The position numbers and the translations under genes were made by a program. A stretch of DNA of 59,674 nucleotides, from NCBI RefSeq assembly GCF_946479415.1, contig NZ_CAMLFY010000016.1, positions 1-59,674 on the forward strand, read 5' to 3'. The stretch comes from an uncultured Shinella sp. (GTDB lineage Bacteria; Pseudomonadota; Alphaproteobacteria; Rhizobiales; Rhizobiaceae). Shown here piece by piece: positions 17,424 to 27,611 of the stretch (positions are counted from its first letter, which is position 1; each line of letters begins with the position of its first letter). The notes below the pieces were generated by a model. It saw only the letters and a list, made by a program, of their open reading frames with translations. It was not told the DNA's origin and did no database searches.

Positions 17424-19022
17424 GTGCGGGACCATCTTTGCCGATCCTGTATCCGGGTCTTTCTGACCGCTATCCTCTGGTGCTGCCTCGCTGTGGCAGC
17501 GATGGCGCATGCCTCGTTGACGGGCGCGGTGCCGGCCGATGGCGCCGTCGTCAATGTGCCCCCGAAAACCCTGTCGCTGTCCTTCAGCGAGCCGGTGTCG
17601 CCGCTCGTGCTGCGGCTCATCCTGCCCGATGGGCAGTCGAAGACGCTGGAGACATTCGTTCTGCGTGACCGCACGCTCGAGATCACCGCACCCGGCGACC
17701 TTGCAGCGGGAACCCATGTGCTTGCCTGGCGCGTCGTCTCCGAGGACGGACATCCCGTCGGGGGGTCCACGATCTTTTCGATCGGTGCGCCGAGCAGCGC
17801 GCCGCAGATCGCCGGGGAGGCGATCGACTGGCCGGTCAGGGCGGCGCTATGGCTTGCCCGCATCGCGATGTATGTCGGCCTCTTCTTCGGGATCGGCGGC
17901 CTTTTTGCCGTCCGGTGGCTGGTCCCCGGTGGCGCCGCTGGACTGCCGGTCATGAAGGCGGCCCTGCTGTTCGGTCTCTCGGCGACGGTGGTTTCCCTGG
18001 GGTTGCAGGGGCTCGATGCCTTGGGTGCCCCGCTCTCCAGCCTGACCGATCGTACGGTATGGAGCGCCGGCCTCGCGACGAGTTTCGGTCTGACCGTCGT
18101 GGTGCTTTCCTTTGCGTTCCTTCTGGCGCTCATGACCTCTTCGCGGACGACTGTTTCGGGCCGCGCGGTATCGCTTGTAGCCATTCTCGTCGGAAGCACG
18201 GCGTTAGCGTTGAGCGGTCATGCAAGCTCGGCGACGCCGCAATGGCTGATGCGGCCGGCGGTCTTCGTGCATGTGATCACGATTGCCATCTGGATCGGCT
18301 CGCTCCCGCCCTTGGCCTACGCCTTGCAGCATGGAGGAGAAGCGGGGCGGCAGGCGCTTGGCCGGTTCTCTCGCCTTATCCCGGTCTGTGTCGCCGCACT
18401 GACGGCGGCCGGCCTGCTGCTGGCCATCGTGCAGGTCCAGACATTCGATGCGCTCTTTTCCACGGCCTATGGCAATGTGCTCCTCGGGAAGACGGCGCTG
18501 CTCGTCGTCCTGTTTCTTCTCGTGGCGGCCAATCGCTGGGTCTTCACCAAGCCTGCCGAACGCGGCGAGCCGGGTGCGGCACGGCGGCTTGCCTGCGCTG
18601 TTGTCATAGAGACCATGATCGTCCTCGCCATTTTCGCGGTCGCCGCCACGTGGCGGTTCACGCCGCCGCCCCGCGCGCTGGCGATCGCGGCTGCGCAGCC
18701 GGTGTCGATCCATATCCATGCGGACAAGGCGATGGCCGAAATTGCCGTCACGCCGGGACGTGCCGGTCCGGTCGAGGTGTCCGCCATCATACTGGCCCCT
18801 GATTTCACGGCCATCACGCCGAAGGAGGTCACCTTCGTGCTTTCCAATCCGCAGGCGGGTATCGAGCCGATGCGCCGGAAAGCGACCTTGCAGGCTGACG
18901 GTGTGTGGCGTGCCGCCGACGTTCTCGTGCCCATTGCCGGCCAATGGCGCCTGAGGGTCGACATTCTCGTCAGCGACTTCGAAATCGTGCGATTGCAGGA
19001 CACGGTCGAAATCGCGCCTTAG
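17424..19022 (+). CDS. copCD: CopC-CopD fusion, copper import/resistance membrane protein
   Basis: This GTG-initiated protein of 532 residues has CGGAGA 6-12 bases upstream. After a signal peptide (cleavage near AAMA) comes a CopC domain, starting with His as in HASLTGAVPADGA and containing SEDGHPVGGS, which holds periplasmic copper. The CopD region follows, with about eight membrane helices between residues 145 and 420, and a C-terminal soluble beta domain of the YtkA type (about 430-530). CopD proteins move copper across the inner membrane or support its delivery to periplasmic enzymes. Downstream of nos and ycnI, it would fit copper supply for NosZ. It converges with the RND pump gene with only 29 bases between. 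Confidence 0.88.
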   Translation: MRDHLCRSCIRVFLTAILWCCLAVAAMAHASLTGAVPADGAVVNVPPKTLSLSFSEPVSPLVLRLILPDGQSKTLETFVLRDRTLEITAPGDLAAGTHVLAWRVVSEDGHPVGGSTIFSIGAPSSAPQIAGEAIDWPVRAALWLARIAMYVGLFFGIGGLFAVRWLVPGGAAGLPVMKAALLFGLSATVVSLGLQGLDALGAPLSSLTDRTVWSAGLATSFGLTVVVLSFAFLLALMTSSRTTVSGRAVSLVAILVGSTALALSGHASSATPQWLMRPAVFVHVITIAIWIGSLPPLAYALQHGGEAGRQALGRFSRLIPVCVAALTAAGLLLAIVQVQTFDALFSTAYGNVLLGKTALLVVLFLLVAANRWVFTKPAERGEPGAARRLACAVVIETMIVLAIFAVAATWRFTPPPRALAIAAAQPVSIHIHADKAMAEIAVTPGRAGPVEVSAIILAPDFTAITPKEVTFVLSNPQAGIEPMRRKATLQADGVWRAADVLVPIAGQWRLRVDILVSDFEIVRLQDTVEIAP

Positions 19023-19051
19023 CGTGTCGTTAAGCCCTCCCGGCTTTGCGG

Positions 19052-22000
19052 CTATCTCGGTTTTTTAGCAGTTCGATTGTCGGGTCCCTGAGGAAAAAAG
19101 GCGGCGACACGTCTGCCGAACCCGTCGAGATAGGTGAGGACCACCGGGACGAAGACGAGGGTCAGCAAGGTCGAGGAGATCAATCCGCCGATGACCGCGT
19201 GGGCCATCGGTGCGCGCGATTCTCCCCCTTCACCAACGCCGATCGCCATGGGCAGCATGCCGAAGATCATGGCGAGCGTCGTCATGACGATCGGTCGAAG
19301 GCGCACGGCCCCTGCATTGGCGAGACTTTCCTGAAGCGACCTGCCGGCCTCCCGCTCCTGGTTCGAGTAATCGACAAGCAGAATTGCATTCTTGGTGACG
19401 AGGCCCATCAGCATGATGAAGCCGATGATGGAGAACATGTTCAATGTCGACCCGGTGACGAGAAGTCCGATGAGAACCCCGATCAGCGACAGGGGCAGCG
19501 TCATCATGATGGCAATCGGCTGAATGAATGAACCGAACTGCGACGCGAGGATGATGTAGATGAAGATGACAGCGAGCGCCAAGGCCTGGACGGCATAGCC
19601 GAGACTTTCCGCGAGGTTTTGCGCGTCACCGCCGAAGGTGACGCGGTATCCGGCCGGGATGTCCATGGCCGCGATCGCCGTGTCCAGATCCTGGCGCACG
19701 TCGCCGAGGGGGCGGCCCTCGATGTTGCTGGAGATGCGGATTTCGCGTGAGAGATCCTTGCGGGTGATCGCATCCGGCGCCGTGCTTTCGATGACGTCGG
19801 CGACCTGATCGAGGAGCACGGTGATCGGCTTGTTGTCCTTGTCGGTTCGGTTCGTCGAAATCGTCAGGTTGCGGAGCTGAGCCGCTTCACGGCGGCCGGT
19901 GGCCGGCAGCCGAACCATCACATCGTAGGATTCTCCGTCCGGCGCATTCCAGACGGAAACAGCGTCGCCCGCCACCAGAGGCCTGAGCGTATCCCCGATC
20001 ATCGAAATGGAGACGCCAAGGTCGCTTGCCGCCTCGCGCCGAATCTTGACCGCAAGTGTCGGACGTTCGTTTTCGATGGATGACTCCACCTCCGTTGCTC
20101 CCGGGATTTTGGACAACGCCGCGGTGATCTGGCCGGATATCTTTCGAAGCTGGTCGTCGCCATCCCCGAGCACGGAGAGTTGAAGCGGCTTGGCGGCCGT
20201 TCCCGCTTCAGACTGGCTGACCGAAATCTCCAGACCTGCAATCCTTCCCAGACGCTGGCGGATGGGTTCGAGCGCCGCTGACGTCGTTATATCCCGCTTG
20301 TCGTTTGCAACGAGTTGAACCGCGACGATAGCCTGATTGAAGCCCCGCGCGCCGCTGGCATTGATCGTGGAGTAGATCGTATCGACGTAGCCGAGTTCGC
20401 GCAGGGCCTTTTCGACCTGCCCGACCTTCGCGGCCATATAGTCCAGCGACGCGCCCTGGTTGGCTTCGAGAGATACGGAGACTTCGCCCTCGTCGGCGGC
20501 CGGCAGGAATTCGGCCCCGATCTTCGGAACGAGCATCAGGCTGGCGACGAACATGACGACCACGGTGCCGATCGTCGTCTTGCGATGATTGAATGTCCAG
20601 TGGATCAGGGATCGATATCTGTCGGCAAGCCTCTCGAACCAGAGGTCGAAGCGTCTGATAAACCGGCCGAGCGGCCCGCGTCGCGCGTCCTTCTCCGAAT
20701 GGGGATCATACCAGACGCTGGAGAGCATCGGGTCCAATGTGAAGGAGACGAACAGCGAAATCAGCACCGCGACGGCGACTGTCACGCCGAACTGGAGGAA
20801 GAACCGTCCGATCAGGCCGCCCATGAAGGCGACCGGGAGGAAGACGGCGACAATGCATAGCGTTGTCGCCAGGACGGCGAGCCCGATTTCGTTCGTACCG
20901 TCGAGCGCTGCCCGGACGTGATCCTTGCCCATGTGAAGGTGTCGGGTGATGTTCTCTCGGACGACGATCGCATCGTCGATCAGAATCCCGATCGATAGCG
21001 ACAAGGCCATGAGCGTCATCGTGTTGAGCGTGAAGCCCAGCGCATAGATGACCGCGAAGGTGCCAATGACCGAAATCGGCAGGGTCAACCCGGTAATGAC
21101 CGTCGATCGCCATGAATTCAGGAACAGAAACACGATGACGACCGTGAGGACACCGCCCTCGATCAACGTTCTCTGGACTTCTGAAACCTGGGCCGAGATG
21201 GCGCGGGCATTGTCGCGGGTGATCTTGAGTTCGATGCCCTCGGGTTTGAGTTCGGTGTTGAGCGCTGCGATCTCCTTTGCCAGATCCCCGGCGACGGCGA
21301 CGGTGTTTGCGCCCTGGACCTTGACGATATCCATCCCGAGCGAGGGCGCGCCCTGATAGGTCGCCCGACTGGTGACCTCGGCCCCCGTATCCAGGACCGT
21401 CGCGACATCGGATAGATAGACCGGATAGCCGCCGCTCTGGGCGACGATGATGCTGTTGAAGCCCGCGACATCCTCGATCCGCCCCTCCACCGTCACGATC
21501 CGCTGATTGATCCCGGATATCAGTGTGCCGGCAGCCCGATCCTGGTTCTCGCGGCGGATCGCGTCCATGACCGAAGCGACACCGACGCCATAGGCTTCCA
21601 ACCGGTCGGGATCGACGACGATGAGCATCTGCCTTTTGCTGCCGCCGACCAGCGTGATCTGGCCGACGCCGGCAACGACGCTCAGGCGACTGGTGATGAC
21701 CCGATCGGCCAGCGTCGTGATCTCGGAAAGCGAGCGTGTTGCCGACGAGACCGCCAGCGACAGGATCGGCGCATCTTCCGGATTGAAACGCGTCACTTGC
21801 GGCGTATCCACGCCATCGGGAAAACCGGCTTCCAGACGCGCCACGCGGTCGCGAACTTCCTGGGCGGCAGCCTGCGAATCCACGTCGAGCTCGAACTGCA
21901 CCACGACGACGGCGCGACCCTCGTAGGATTCGGAGGTGATCGTGTCGATGCCGCCGATCGTGTTGAGCGCCGACTCGATAGGCCGTGCGATCTCGCTTTC

Positions 22001-22177
22001 GATGGTCTCGGGTGATGCCCCGGTATAGGCCGCGGTGACCACGACGATGGGAAGATCCGTCTCGGGGAACTGATCGACGCCGAGACGGCTGAAAGAGAAC
22101 AGGCCGATGACCAGTACGGTGACCATCATCATGGTCGCGAAGACCGGATGACCGACGCTGATGCGTGTGAGGAACAT
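19052..22177 (-). CDS. RND efflux pump inner-membrane transporter (HAE-1 type)
   Basis: A full-length 1041-residue AcrB-type transporter: TM1 at the N-terminus, a large periplasmic loop, TM2-6 with the proton-relay Asp pair in [12 protein letters not shown], a second periplasmic loop, and the TM7-12 repeat ending near residue 1025. It would use proton-motive force to export drugs, solvents or plant-derived compounds. The adaptor gene lies 4 bases upstream on the same strand, and no outer-membrane channel gene is present, so it probably borrows a TolC-like protein encoded elsewhere. The substrate cannot be read from the sequence. Confidence 0.93.
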   Translation of the reverse strand: MFLTRISVGHPVFATMMMVTVLVIGLFSFSRLGVDQFPETDLPIVVVTAAYTGASPETIESEIARPIESALNTIGGIDTITSESYEGRAVVVVQFELDVDSQAAAQEVRDRVARLEAGFPDGVDTPQVTRFNPEDAPILSLAVSSATRSLSEITTLADRVITSRLSVVAGVGQITLVGGSKRQMLIVVDPDRLEAYGVGVASVMDAIRRENQDRAAGTLISGINQRIVTVEGRIEDVAGFNSIIVAQSGGYPVYLSDVATVLDTGAEVTSRATYQGAPSLGMDIVKVQGANTVAVAGDLAKEIAALNTELKPEGIELKITRDNARAISAQVSEVQRTLIEGGVLTVVIVFLFLNSWRSTVITGLTLPISVIGTFAVIYALGFTLNTMTLMALSLSIGILIDDAIVVRENITRHLHMGKDHVRAALDGTNEIGLAVLATTLCIVAVFLPVAFMGGLIGRFFLQFGVTVAVAVLISLFVSFTLDPMLSSVWYDPHSEKDARRGPLGRFIRRFDLWFERLADRYRSLIHWTFNHRKTTIGTVVVMFVASLMLVPKIGAEFLPAADEGEVSVSLEANQGASLDYMAAKVGQVEKALRELGYVDTIYSTINASGARGFNQAIVAVQLVANDKRDITTSAALEPIRQRLGRIAGLEISVSQSEAGTAAKPLQLSVLGDGDDQLRKISGQITAALSKIPGATEVESSIENERPTLAVKIRREAASDLGVSISMIGDTLRPLVAGDAVSVWNAPDGESYDVMVRLPATGRREAAQLRNLTISTNRTDKDNKPITVLLDQVADVIESTAPDAITRKDLSREIRISSNIEGRPLGDVRQDLDTAIAAMDIPAGYRVTFGGDAQNLAESLGYAVQALALAVIFIYIILASQFGSFIQPIAIMMTLPLSLIGVLIGLLVTGSTLNMFSIIGFIMLMGLVTKNAILLVDYSNQEREAGRSLQESLANAGAVRLRPIVMTTLAMIFGMLPMAIGVGEGGESRAPMAHAVIGGLISSTLLTLVFVPVVLTYLDGFGRRVAAFFPQGPDNRTAKKPR

Positions 22178-22181
22178 GGTG

Positions 22182-23273
22182 TTACTCCCCTTCGACGGTC
22201 ACGGGCGTATCTGCGACGAGTTGGGGCAGGGGGGCCGATACGACGATATCGCCGGTGGCCAGTCCACGGACCTCGACCAGACCCTGATCGGCCCAGGTCG
22301 TTCCGAGCGTAACGTCCCGCCGCCTTAAATAGCCATCCTCGACCTTCAGCACGAACGGGCCGGCACTGTCGTGCCGGATGGCAGGTGTGGGCAGCGCCAC
22401 GACATTGTTCTGCTGGTCGATCCGGAGGACGCCGGTGGTGAACATCCCGCCCTTGAGAACAAGATCGTCGTTGCGGATGGCGATAAACACGCGAACCGCA
22501 CGCGATCCCGCCACGGCCGTCGGCGCGATGCGGGTTACTTCTCCAGCGAACGTGCGATCGGGAAAACCTTCGACCACGAGATCCACGGGTTGCCCGGTCC
22601 GCACGCGCGGGATGCGGCTTGTCGGAACGCCGGCATCGACCTCCATTCTCCTGAGATCCACGATGGTCAGGAGTTCGCCGTTGACCGGAACCGTCTGTCC
22701 CTGCTCGACGGGGCGTGCCGCGACCACGCCGTCGAATTCTGCATGGACCTCGGCATCGTTGAGCGCTCTCTGGGCGTCTGCGACTGCCGCCTGTTTCGCC
22801 CGGAGCTGAGCCTTGAGGTTCAGCACCTCCGCATTGGCTTCCAGGCGTGTCGCCTCCGAGGCCGCCCCCCTGTCCTGCAGGCTGGCATTGCGTCTGAGCA
22901 CATTCTCCGCCAGCTCGAGCTGGGCCTCAATCGCCTCGACTTCAGCGCTTCGCGCCGTCACCGCGGAGGCGAGGCCTTCCGTGTCGATACGGACAAGAAG
23001 ATCTCCCGTCTTGACGATGTCGCCGACCTGCACCGGCAGTTCGATGATCGTCCCGGCGACCCGCGCCGTCAGGCTCGTTCGCCGGATGGGCGTGAGCGAG
23101 CCTGAAATGCGGACGTCACTGCCGATGTTGCGCGGGGCAACGGTCGTGACATCGACGCGCGCCAGTTCCATCTTGCTGCCGGTTGCCGATGGCGTCTGCG
23201 ATAGTGCCGGATCGGCAAGACCCATGATCGAGACCATGAGAGAGGCGAAGATGGCTGCCTTGGACGGGGTCAT
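22182..23273 (-). CDS. RND efflux periplasmic adaptor (membrane fusion protein)
   Basis: The start at 23273, with GGAG upstream, gives 363 residues with a signal peptide cleaved near PALSQ. The family layout is complete: a lipoyl-like half ([20 protein letters not shown]), a coiled-coil hairpin of about residues 110-170 ([14 protein letters not shown] and [16 protein letters not shown]), the second lipoyl half, and a beta-barrel. It links the RND transporter to an outer-membrane channel. An in-frame upstream extension of 52 residues is rejected because it lacks signal-peptide features. No regulator gene adjoins the pair. Confidence 0.9.
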   Translation of the reverse strand: MTPSKAAIFASLMVSIMGLADPALSQTPSATGSKMELARVDVTTVAPRNIGSDVRISGSLTPIRRTSLTARVAGTIIELPVQVGDIVKTGDLLVRIDTEGLASAVTARSAEVEAIEAQLELAENVLRRNASLQDRGAASEATRLEANAEVLNLKAQLRAKQAAVADAQRALNDAEVHAEFDGVVAARPVEQGQTVPVNGELLTIVDLRRMEVDAGVPTSRIPRVRTGQPVDLVVEGFPDRTFAGEVTRIAPTAVAGSRAVRVFIAIRNDDLVLKGGMFTTGVLRIDQQNNVVALPTPAIRHDSAGPFVLKVEDGYLRRRDVTLGTTWADQGLVEVRGLATGDIVVSAPLPQLVADTPVTVEGE

Positions 23274-23901
23274 ACTGGGCTCCGTTGCAGTGGTTTGCGA
23301 TTGGTCAGGGGATTGTGTGGCCGTGCATGCCGAGCGGCACGTGCGCCTTTTGCCAAGTGCGGCACTGGAGGAACCCGCTTGAAGGCAAAAAGATGCATGC
23401 AAGAGAAGACGCCGGCTGTGTCGCTCCATCGGTTTTTCAGTTTCGCGGCCTCCCTGAAACCCTCGTCGAAGTCCGACCGCTGCGTGTGTGCGATCGCCGG
23501 CATATATACCTCAAGTTAGGCAGGATTGGTGGAACCCTCCCTGTTCGTGTCCATGGCAGAGAACGCCTTGTGGATCATCTCCTTTTCTGCGGGCGTCTCC
23601 TCAGCGGGGGCGGATAACGCGCAAAGGCCATCATGGCTGCCGCCTCGGTTGGTTTTGGCGTGCCCGCGCAGGCGCGATCGGCAGCATTGCTGACGGTTGA
23701 AAACAGGCGGTTTCAAGCCCGCCAGACCGCAGGCGTGGCTAATCCGCGTAAATCCATATCATGCATTTTCTTCATCAATTCGAGCGCAAAAAATCGCTAA
23801 TCGAATAAGCCAAAATGGAGCAAGCTATCAGCATGAAAACGCTGGCTGGCTGCCGAATTCGCCGGCGTGCGGAAAGGCGGCCACACGAAGGAAGAGGCGC
23901 G
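23274..23901. other. Divergent intergenic region between the RND pump and the RraA-type gene
   Basis: About 630 bases without a supported gene. Short frames on both strands show no family features. The right half becomes AT-rich. It contains an imperfect dyad at 23778-23806: ATTCGAGCG, 8 bases, CGCTAATCGAAT. This is a candidate regulator site for the RraA/ABC transporter operon, about 100 bases before the 23902 start. No promoter hexamers can be called with confidence. Confidence 0.4.
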
Positions 23902-24579
23902 ATGACGATTGGATTTCGAGTGGTGCAGCGAAAGCGGGCTGTCACAGCCGATGTGACCGCTGCATTCCTTGAGGTTCCGGTTGCGAATGTAAGCGACTGT
24001 ATGGGGCGCCTCTTTGGCAGTGCAACCCGCCTGCGGCCGATCCATGACGGCGACGCGCGAATGGCAGGCCCTGCGCTGACTGTCCGCTCCCGCCCGGGCG
24101 ACAATCTCATGCTGCATTACGCGCTTGATATCGCTCAAGCGGGCGACGTGATCGTCGTGGATGCGGGCGGTGCCGTGGATAATGCGATCATGGGCGAATT
24201 GATGGCGGAGATGGCGGTCAAGCGCGGCATTGCCGGCATCGTCATCAATGGAGCGGTCCGTGATGTGACGGACATTCGTGCGACCGGTCTCCCGGTCTAT
24301 GCCACGGGCATCACGCATCGAGGCCCTTACAAGAACGGTCCCGGAGAGATCAATGTCGATATCGCCCTTGATGGCATGACCGTCTCTCCCGGCGACCTGA
24401 TCTTGGGCGATGGGGATGGCGTGCTTTGCGTGCCGTTCGATCAGACGGGCGCGCTTCTGGCTGCGGCCCGGCAGAAGATGACGGCGGAGAAAGCCGAGAT
24501 GCAGCACATTCGCCAGGGTACGAGCGACCGCGCCTGGGTGGTCGAGGCGCTCAGAGCGGGCGGCTGCGTGTTCGAATAG
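23902..24579 (+). CDS. RraA family protein (HMG/4-carboxy-4-hydroxy-2-oxoadipate-type aldolase or oxaloacetate decarboxylase)
   Basis: The start at 23902, with GGAAGAGG upstream, gives 225 residues of the RraA/HMG-aldolase fold. Conserved pieces include VANVSDCMGR, MAGPALTVRSRPGDN and the metal/substrate motif NGAVRD with Arg120-Asp121. Members split 4-hydroxy-4-methyl-2-oxoglutarate-like acids to pyruvate plus an oxoacid, or decarboxylate oxaloacetate; others only inhibit RNase E. The catabolic neighbourhood (ABC importer, aminotransferase, 2-hydroxyacid dehydrogenase) favours an enzyme. It is followed 124 bases later by the binding-protein gene. The older name dimethylmenaquinone methyltransferase would be a misannotation. 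Confidence 0.85.
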   Translation: MTIGFRVVQRKRAVTADVTAAFLEVPVANVSDCMGRLFGSATRLRPIHDGDARMAGPALTVRSRPGDNLMLHYALDIAQAGDVIVVDAGGAVDNAIMGELMAEMAVKRGIAGIVINGAVRDVTDIRATGLPVYATGITHRGPYKNGPGEINVDIALDGMTVSPGDLILGDGDGVLCVPFDQTGALLAAARQKMTAEKAEMQHIRQGTSDRAWVVEALRAGGCVFE

Positions 24580-24703
24580 GGCGACCGGGAGGAGCCGGAG
24601 GGTCTTGGAGAACAAAGTGCAGCGAGCGTCAGGACGCCGCGTCGCCTCGGTTCACAAGGTGAAATTCGTGCGGGATCATCCGCGAAACGGGAGGAGGAAA
24701 CAA

Positions 24704-25708
24704 ATGAGCTGGCAGAACAAACTTGCCTTGACGGCGTTGCTGGTCGGGATGAGCCACAACGCGATTGCGCAGGATAAACTTCTCGTCGCCGGTTTCGGCG
24801 GCGCGTTCGAAACGGTCTTCCGCGATCAGATTATCCCGAGCTTCGAGAAGAAGACGGGCAACAAGGTCGAGTTCATTGCGGGAACCTCCGGTTCGACGCT
24901 TGCCAAATTGAACAGCCAGCTTGGCAACCCCGATTTCGACATTGCGATCCTGGCCGACGGCGTCATGGCCCAAGCGGTCGACGCCGGAGCCTGCCAGCCG
25001 CTTGCCGCGCCTGCCGCCGGCCTGCCGGACGTGTATGAAAGCGCCTATACGCCAAACGGCGCGGCCGTGAGCATCGGGGTCGGCGCGGCCGGCTTCGTCT
25101 ACAATTCCAAGTATTTCGCCGATCAGGGCTGGCAGCCGCCGACCTCGTGGGCCGATCTCGGAGACGAGAAATATGCCGGCCGGCTCGTGGTGCCCAATGT
25201 CAGTTCCGGCTTCGGCCTCTATGCTCTCGTTATGCTGGCACGGCTGAATGGCGGGGATGAGGACAATCTCGAGCCCGGCTTCGAAGTCATGATCGACAAG
25301 GTTGCCCCGAACGTGGTCTCCTTCGAAGCCGCGCCCAACCGGGTTTCCGAACTGCTCCAGCGCGGAGAAGCCGCTCTGGCGCTTTGGGTGGACGGTCGTG
25401 CTGCCGCGCTTGAGGCCCAGGGTTTTCCCGTCAAGTTCGTCGTTCCGAAGGAAGGTGCCGTTGCGGTAAACGTCGAGGCATGCGTCACCAAGAAGGAAGC
25501 CACAAAGCCGTCGGCGCAGGCCTTCATCGCGCATATCCTGTCGCCGGAAGCGCAGACGGCGCTGCGGGACGGGATGAAGCTCGCGCCTTCAAACCGGACG
25601 GTCAAGTCGGAGATCGACGTCGAGAAGCTCGTCCGGCTTGATTGGGAAAAGCTGAACAAGACGCGTGAGAGCTGGACCAATCGCTGGAACCGGGAGGTCG
25701 AGCGCTGA
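24704..25708 (+). CDS. ABC transporter substrate-binding protein (polyamine/iron-type, PotD-like)
   Basis: The start at 24704, after GGAGGA, gives 334 residues with a signal peptide cleaved near NAIAQ. The mature protein opens LLVAGFGGAFETVFRDQIIP and keeps the PotD/AfuA-type two-lobe pattern (FEKKTGNKVEF, NPDFDIAILADG). It would bind the substrate in the periplasm for the importer encoded by the next three genes. Its stop overlaps the ATPase start (TGATG). The ligand is unknown; the neighbouring transaminase suggests an amino acid or amine derivative. Confidence 0.88.
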   Translation: MSWQNKLALTALLVGMSHNAIAQDKLLVAGFGGAFETVFRDQIIPSFEKKTGNKVEFIAGTSGSTLAKLNSQLGNPDFDIAILADGVMAQAVDAGACQPLAAPAAGLPDVYESAYTPNGAAVSIGVGAAGFVYNSKYFADQGWQPPTSWADLGDEKYAGRLVVPNVSSGFGLYALVMLARLNGGDEDNLEPGFEVMIDKVAPNVVSFEAAPNRVSELLQRGEAALALWVDGRAAALEAQGFPVKFVVPKEGAVAVNVEACVTKKEATKPSAQAFIAHILSPEAQTALRDGMKLAPSNRTVKSEIDVEKLVRLDWEKLNKTRESWTNRWNREVER

Positions 25709-26757
25709 TGTCGATCGCCGTTCAGCCCAGTGGGGTCGGGGCGGGGGAAAACTTCCTCGTTATTACCGATCTGTCGAAGCACTATGGAACTCTGACCGCT
25801 GTTGATCGCATCAGCTTCGGTGTCAGGCGCGGTAGCTTCGTCTCTCTTCTTGGCCCTTCCGGCTGCGGCAAGAGCACGACCCTTCAGATGATCGCCGGTT
25901 TCACAGAACCTTCCGGCGGTCAGGTTGAGCTGGACGGCCAGAACATGTCGGGCATATCGCCGGGCAAGCGCGACCTGGGGATCGTCTTCCAGTCCTATGC
26001 GCTCTTCCCGCATATGACGATCGAACAAAACGTTGCCTTCGGGCTCGAAATGCGCAAGGTCCCGGCCGAAGAGCGCAAACAGCGGGTGGCCGACATTCTG
26101 GATCTGGTGGGTCTCAGCCACCGCGCCGGGCACCATCCTGCCGCGCTGTCGGGCGGGCAGCAGCAACGGGTCGCACTTGCGCGCGCGCTGGTGATCAAGC
26201 CCCGCCTTCTCCTGCTGGACGAGCCTCTGTCCAACCTCGACGCGAAACTGCGCGAGGAGATGCGGCTCGAATTGAAATCGATCCAGCGAAGTGTCGGGGT
26301 TACCACGCTGCTGGTCACGCACGACCAGGATGAAGCACTCGGCATGTCCGACGAGATCATCCTGATGCGAAACGGTCGGATCGAACAGCGGGGCGAACCG
26401 ACGGCGGCTTACGACAGGCCAAGCAGCGCGTTCACCGCCGATTTCATGGGGTCGGCCAATGTCATCGACGCCCGGTTGGCGGCACAGGGATGCATCGAGG
26501 GCACCGCTACGGTGGATACGGCCGGTGCAGCCGCCTATGTCATAAGGCCGGAACGGGTCGTCTTCGCAGAAACCGGCGCAGACGCTGTCGTTGTTTCGAG
26601 CACATTCCTGGGTAGCCGCTGGCTGTTCCAGGTAAAGGTAAACGATGCGGCGGTCAGTCTGCTTCTGCCGAACGATGGGCGCGTCTATCCGGAGGCAGGC
26701 CAGCATACCAAGATCGGCTGGCGGGCGATCGACCTGCGGCGGCTGGAAACACCGTGA
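25708..26757 (+). CDS. ABC transporter ATPase (PotA-like)
   Basis: 349 residues: Walker [10 protein letters not shown] (49-57), Q-loop FQSYALFPHMT, signature LSGGQQQRV, Walker [13 protein letters not shown] and a C-terminal TOBE domain (about 280-345). This is the MalK/PotA arrangement for import. It powers uptake through the two permeases that follow. The start overlaps the stop of the binding-protein gene, and the stop overlaps the start of the first permease, which shows tight translational coupling. Confidence 0.92.
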   Translation: MSIAVQPSGVGAGENFLVITDLSKHYGTLTAVDRISFGVRRGSFVSLLGPSGCGKSTTLQMIAGFTEPSGGQVELDGQNMSGISPGKRDLGIVFQSYALFPHMTIEQNVAFGLEMRKVPAEERKQRVADILDLVGLSHRAGHHPAALSGGQQQRVALARALVIKPRLLLLDEPLSNLDAKLREEMRLELKSIQRSVGVTTLLVTHDQDEALGMSDEIILMRNGRIEQRGEPTAAYDRPSSAFTADFMGSANVIDARLAAQGCIEGTATVDTAGAAAYVIRPERVVFAETGADAVVVSSTFLGSRWLFQVKVNDAAVSLLLPNDGRVYPEAGQHTKIGWRAIDLRRLETP

Positions 26758-27611
26758 TGCGCAGGGCGGCTTTCCTCCTCGTCTCGCCGGCGCTGGCCTT
26801 CTACCTCGTCATCCTGGCGCTCCCCTTCGCCTTCCTTTTGCTCCTGAGCTTCAGCGCCGGCAGTCCCGGCGGGGCCACCGAATACACTTTCAAGCAATAT
26901 CTGACGCTGTTTTCCGACGGATATTTCTACAAGATCTACCTGCGCACGCTGCTCGTCGCCACCATCACGACCGTGGTCGCCGTCCTGATCGGCACCTTCG
27001 AGGCCATCATCCTGTTTCGGATGCGGGAGCCGTGGCGCACGGCGTTTCTCCTTGTTGCAATCGGGCCGCTCCTGATCTCCGTCGTCGTTCGCACGCTCGG
27101 CTGGACGCTGTTGTTCGGATCGGAGGGGCTGCTGAACCTGACGCTGATGCGCATCGGCCTGATCTCCTCGCCCATTCCGTTCCTCTTCACGACTCAAGGC
27201 GTCGTCGTGGCGCTGGTCCATGTGCTGACGCCGTTCGTCGTGCTTTCCGTCTGGGCTTCGATGCAGCGCATGGATATGGCGACGGAAAACGCGGCAAAAT
27301 CGCTGGGCGCCAGTGATTTCACCGTCCTGCGCCGGATTTTGATCCCGCAGATCATGCCGGGCATTCTCTCCGGCATGATCGTGGTCTTCGCCCTTGCCGC
27401 CAGCGCCTTTGCCACGCCGGCCATCATCGGCGGACGGCGGCTGAAGACGGTGGCGACGGCCGCCTATGACGAATTTCTCGGAACGCAGAACTGGCCGCTC
27501 GGCGCGGCTCTCACGCTGGTGCTGCTCGTCTTCACCGTGACGATCCTCATCGGCCTGAACCGGTGGATCGAGCGCCGCTACAGCGCCATGTTCAGGAAGG
27601 CCACATCATGA
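26757..27611 (+). CDS. ABC transporter permease (PotB-like)
   Basis: A 284-residue membrane protein with about six helices and the cytoplasmic EAA-type loop (ENAAKSLGASDFTVLRRILI), which contacts the ATPase. The start is taken at the ATG at 26757, overlapping the ATPase stop (TGATG). A GTG three bases earlier is possible. It pairs with the next gene to form the transmembrane channel of a polyamine/opine-type importer. Confidence 0.9.
   Translation: MRRAAFLLVSPALAFYLVILALPFAFLLLLSFSAGSPGGATEYTFKQYLTLFSDGYFYKIYLRTLLVATITTVVAVLIGTFEAIILFRMREPWRTAFLLVAIGPLLISVVVRTLGWTLLFGSEGLLNLTLMRIGLISSPIPFLFTTQGVVVALVHVLTPFVVLSVWASMQRMDMATENAAKSLGASDFTVLRRILIPQIMPGILSGMIVVFALAASAFATPAIIGGRRLKTVATAAYDEFLGTQNWPLGAALTLVLLVFTVTILIGLNRWIERRYSAMFRKATS

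Noticed and set aside
23516..23716. Minus-strand 66-codon frame with a faint EF-hand-like AMDTNREGS stretch
   Set aside because: The loop lacks the required acidic positions, only one weak match is present, and there is no clear start.
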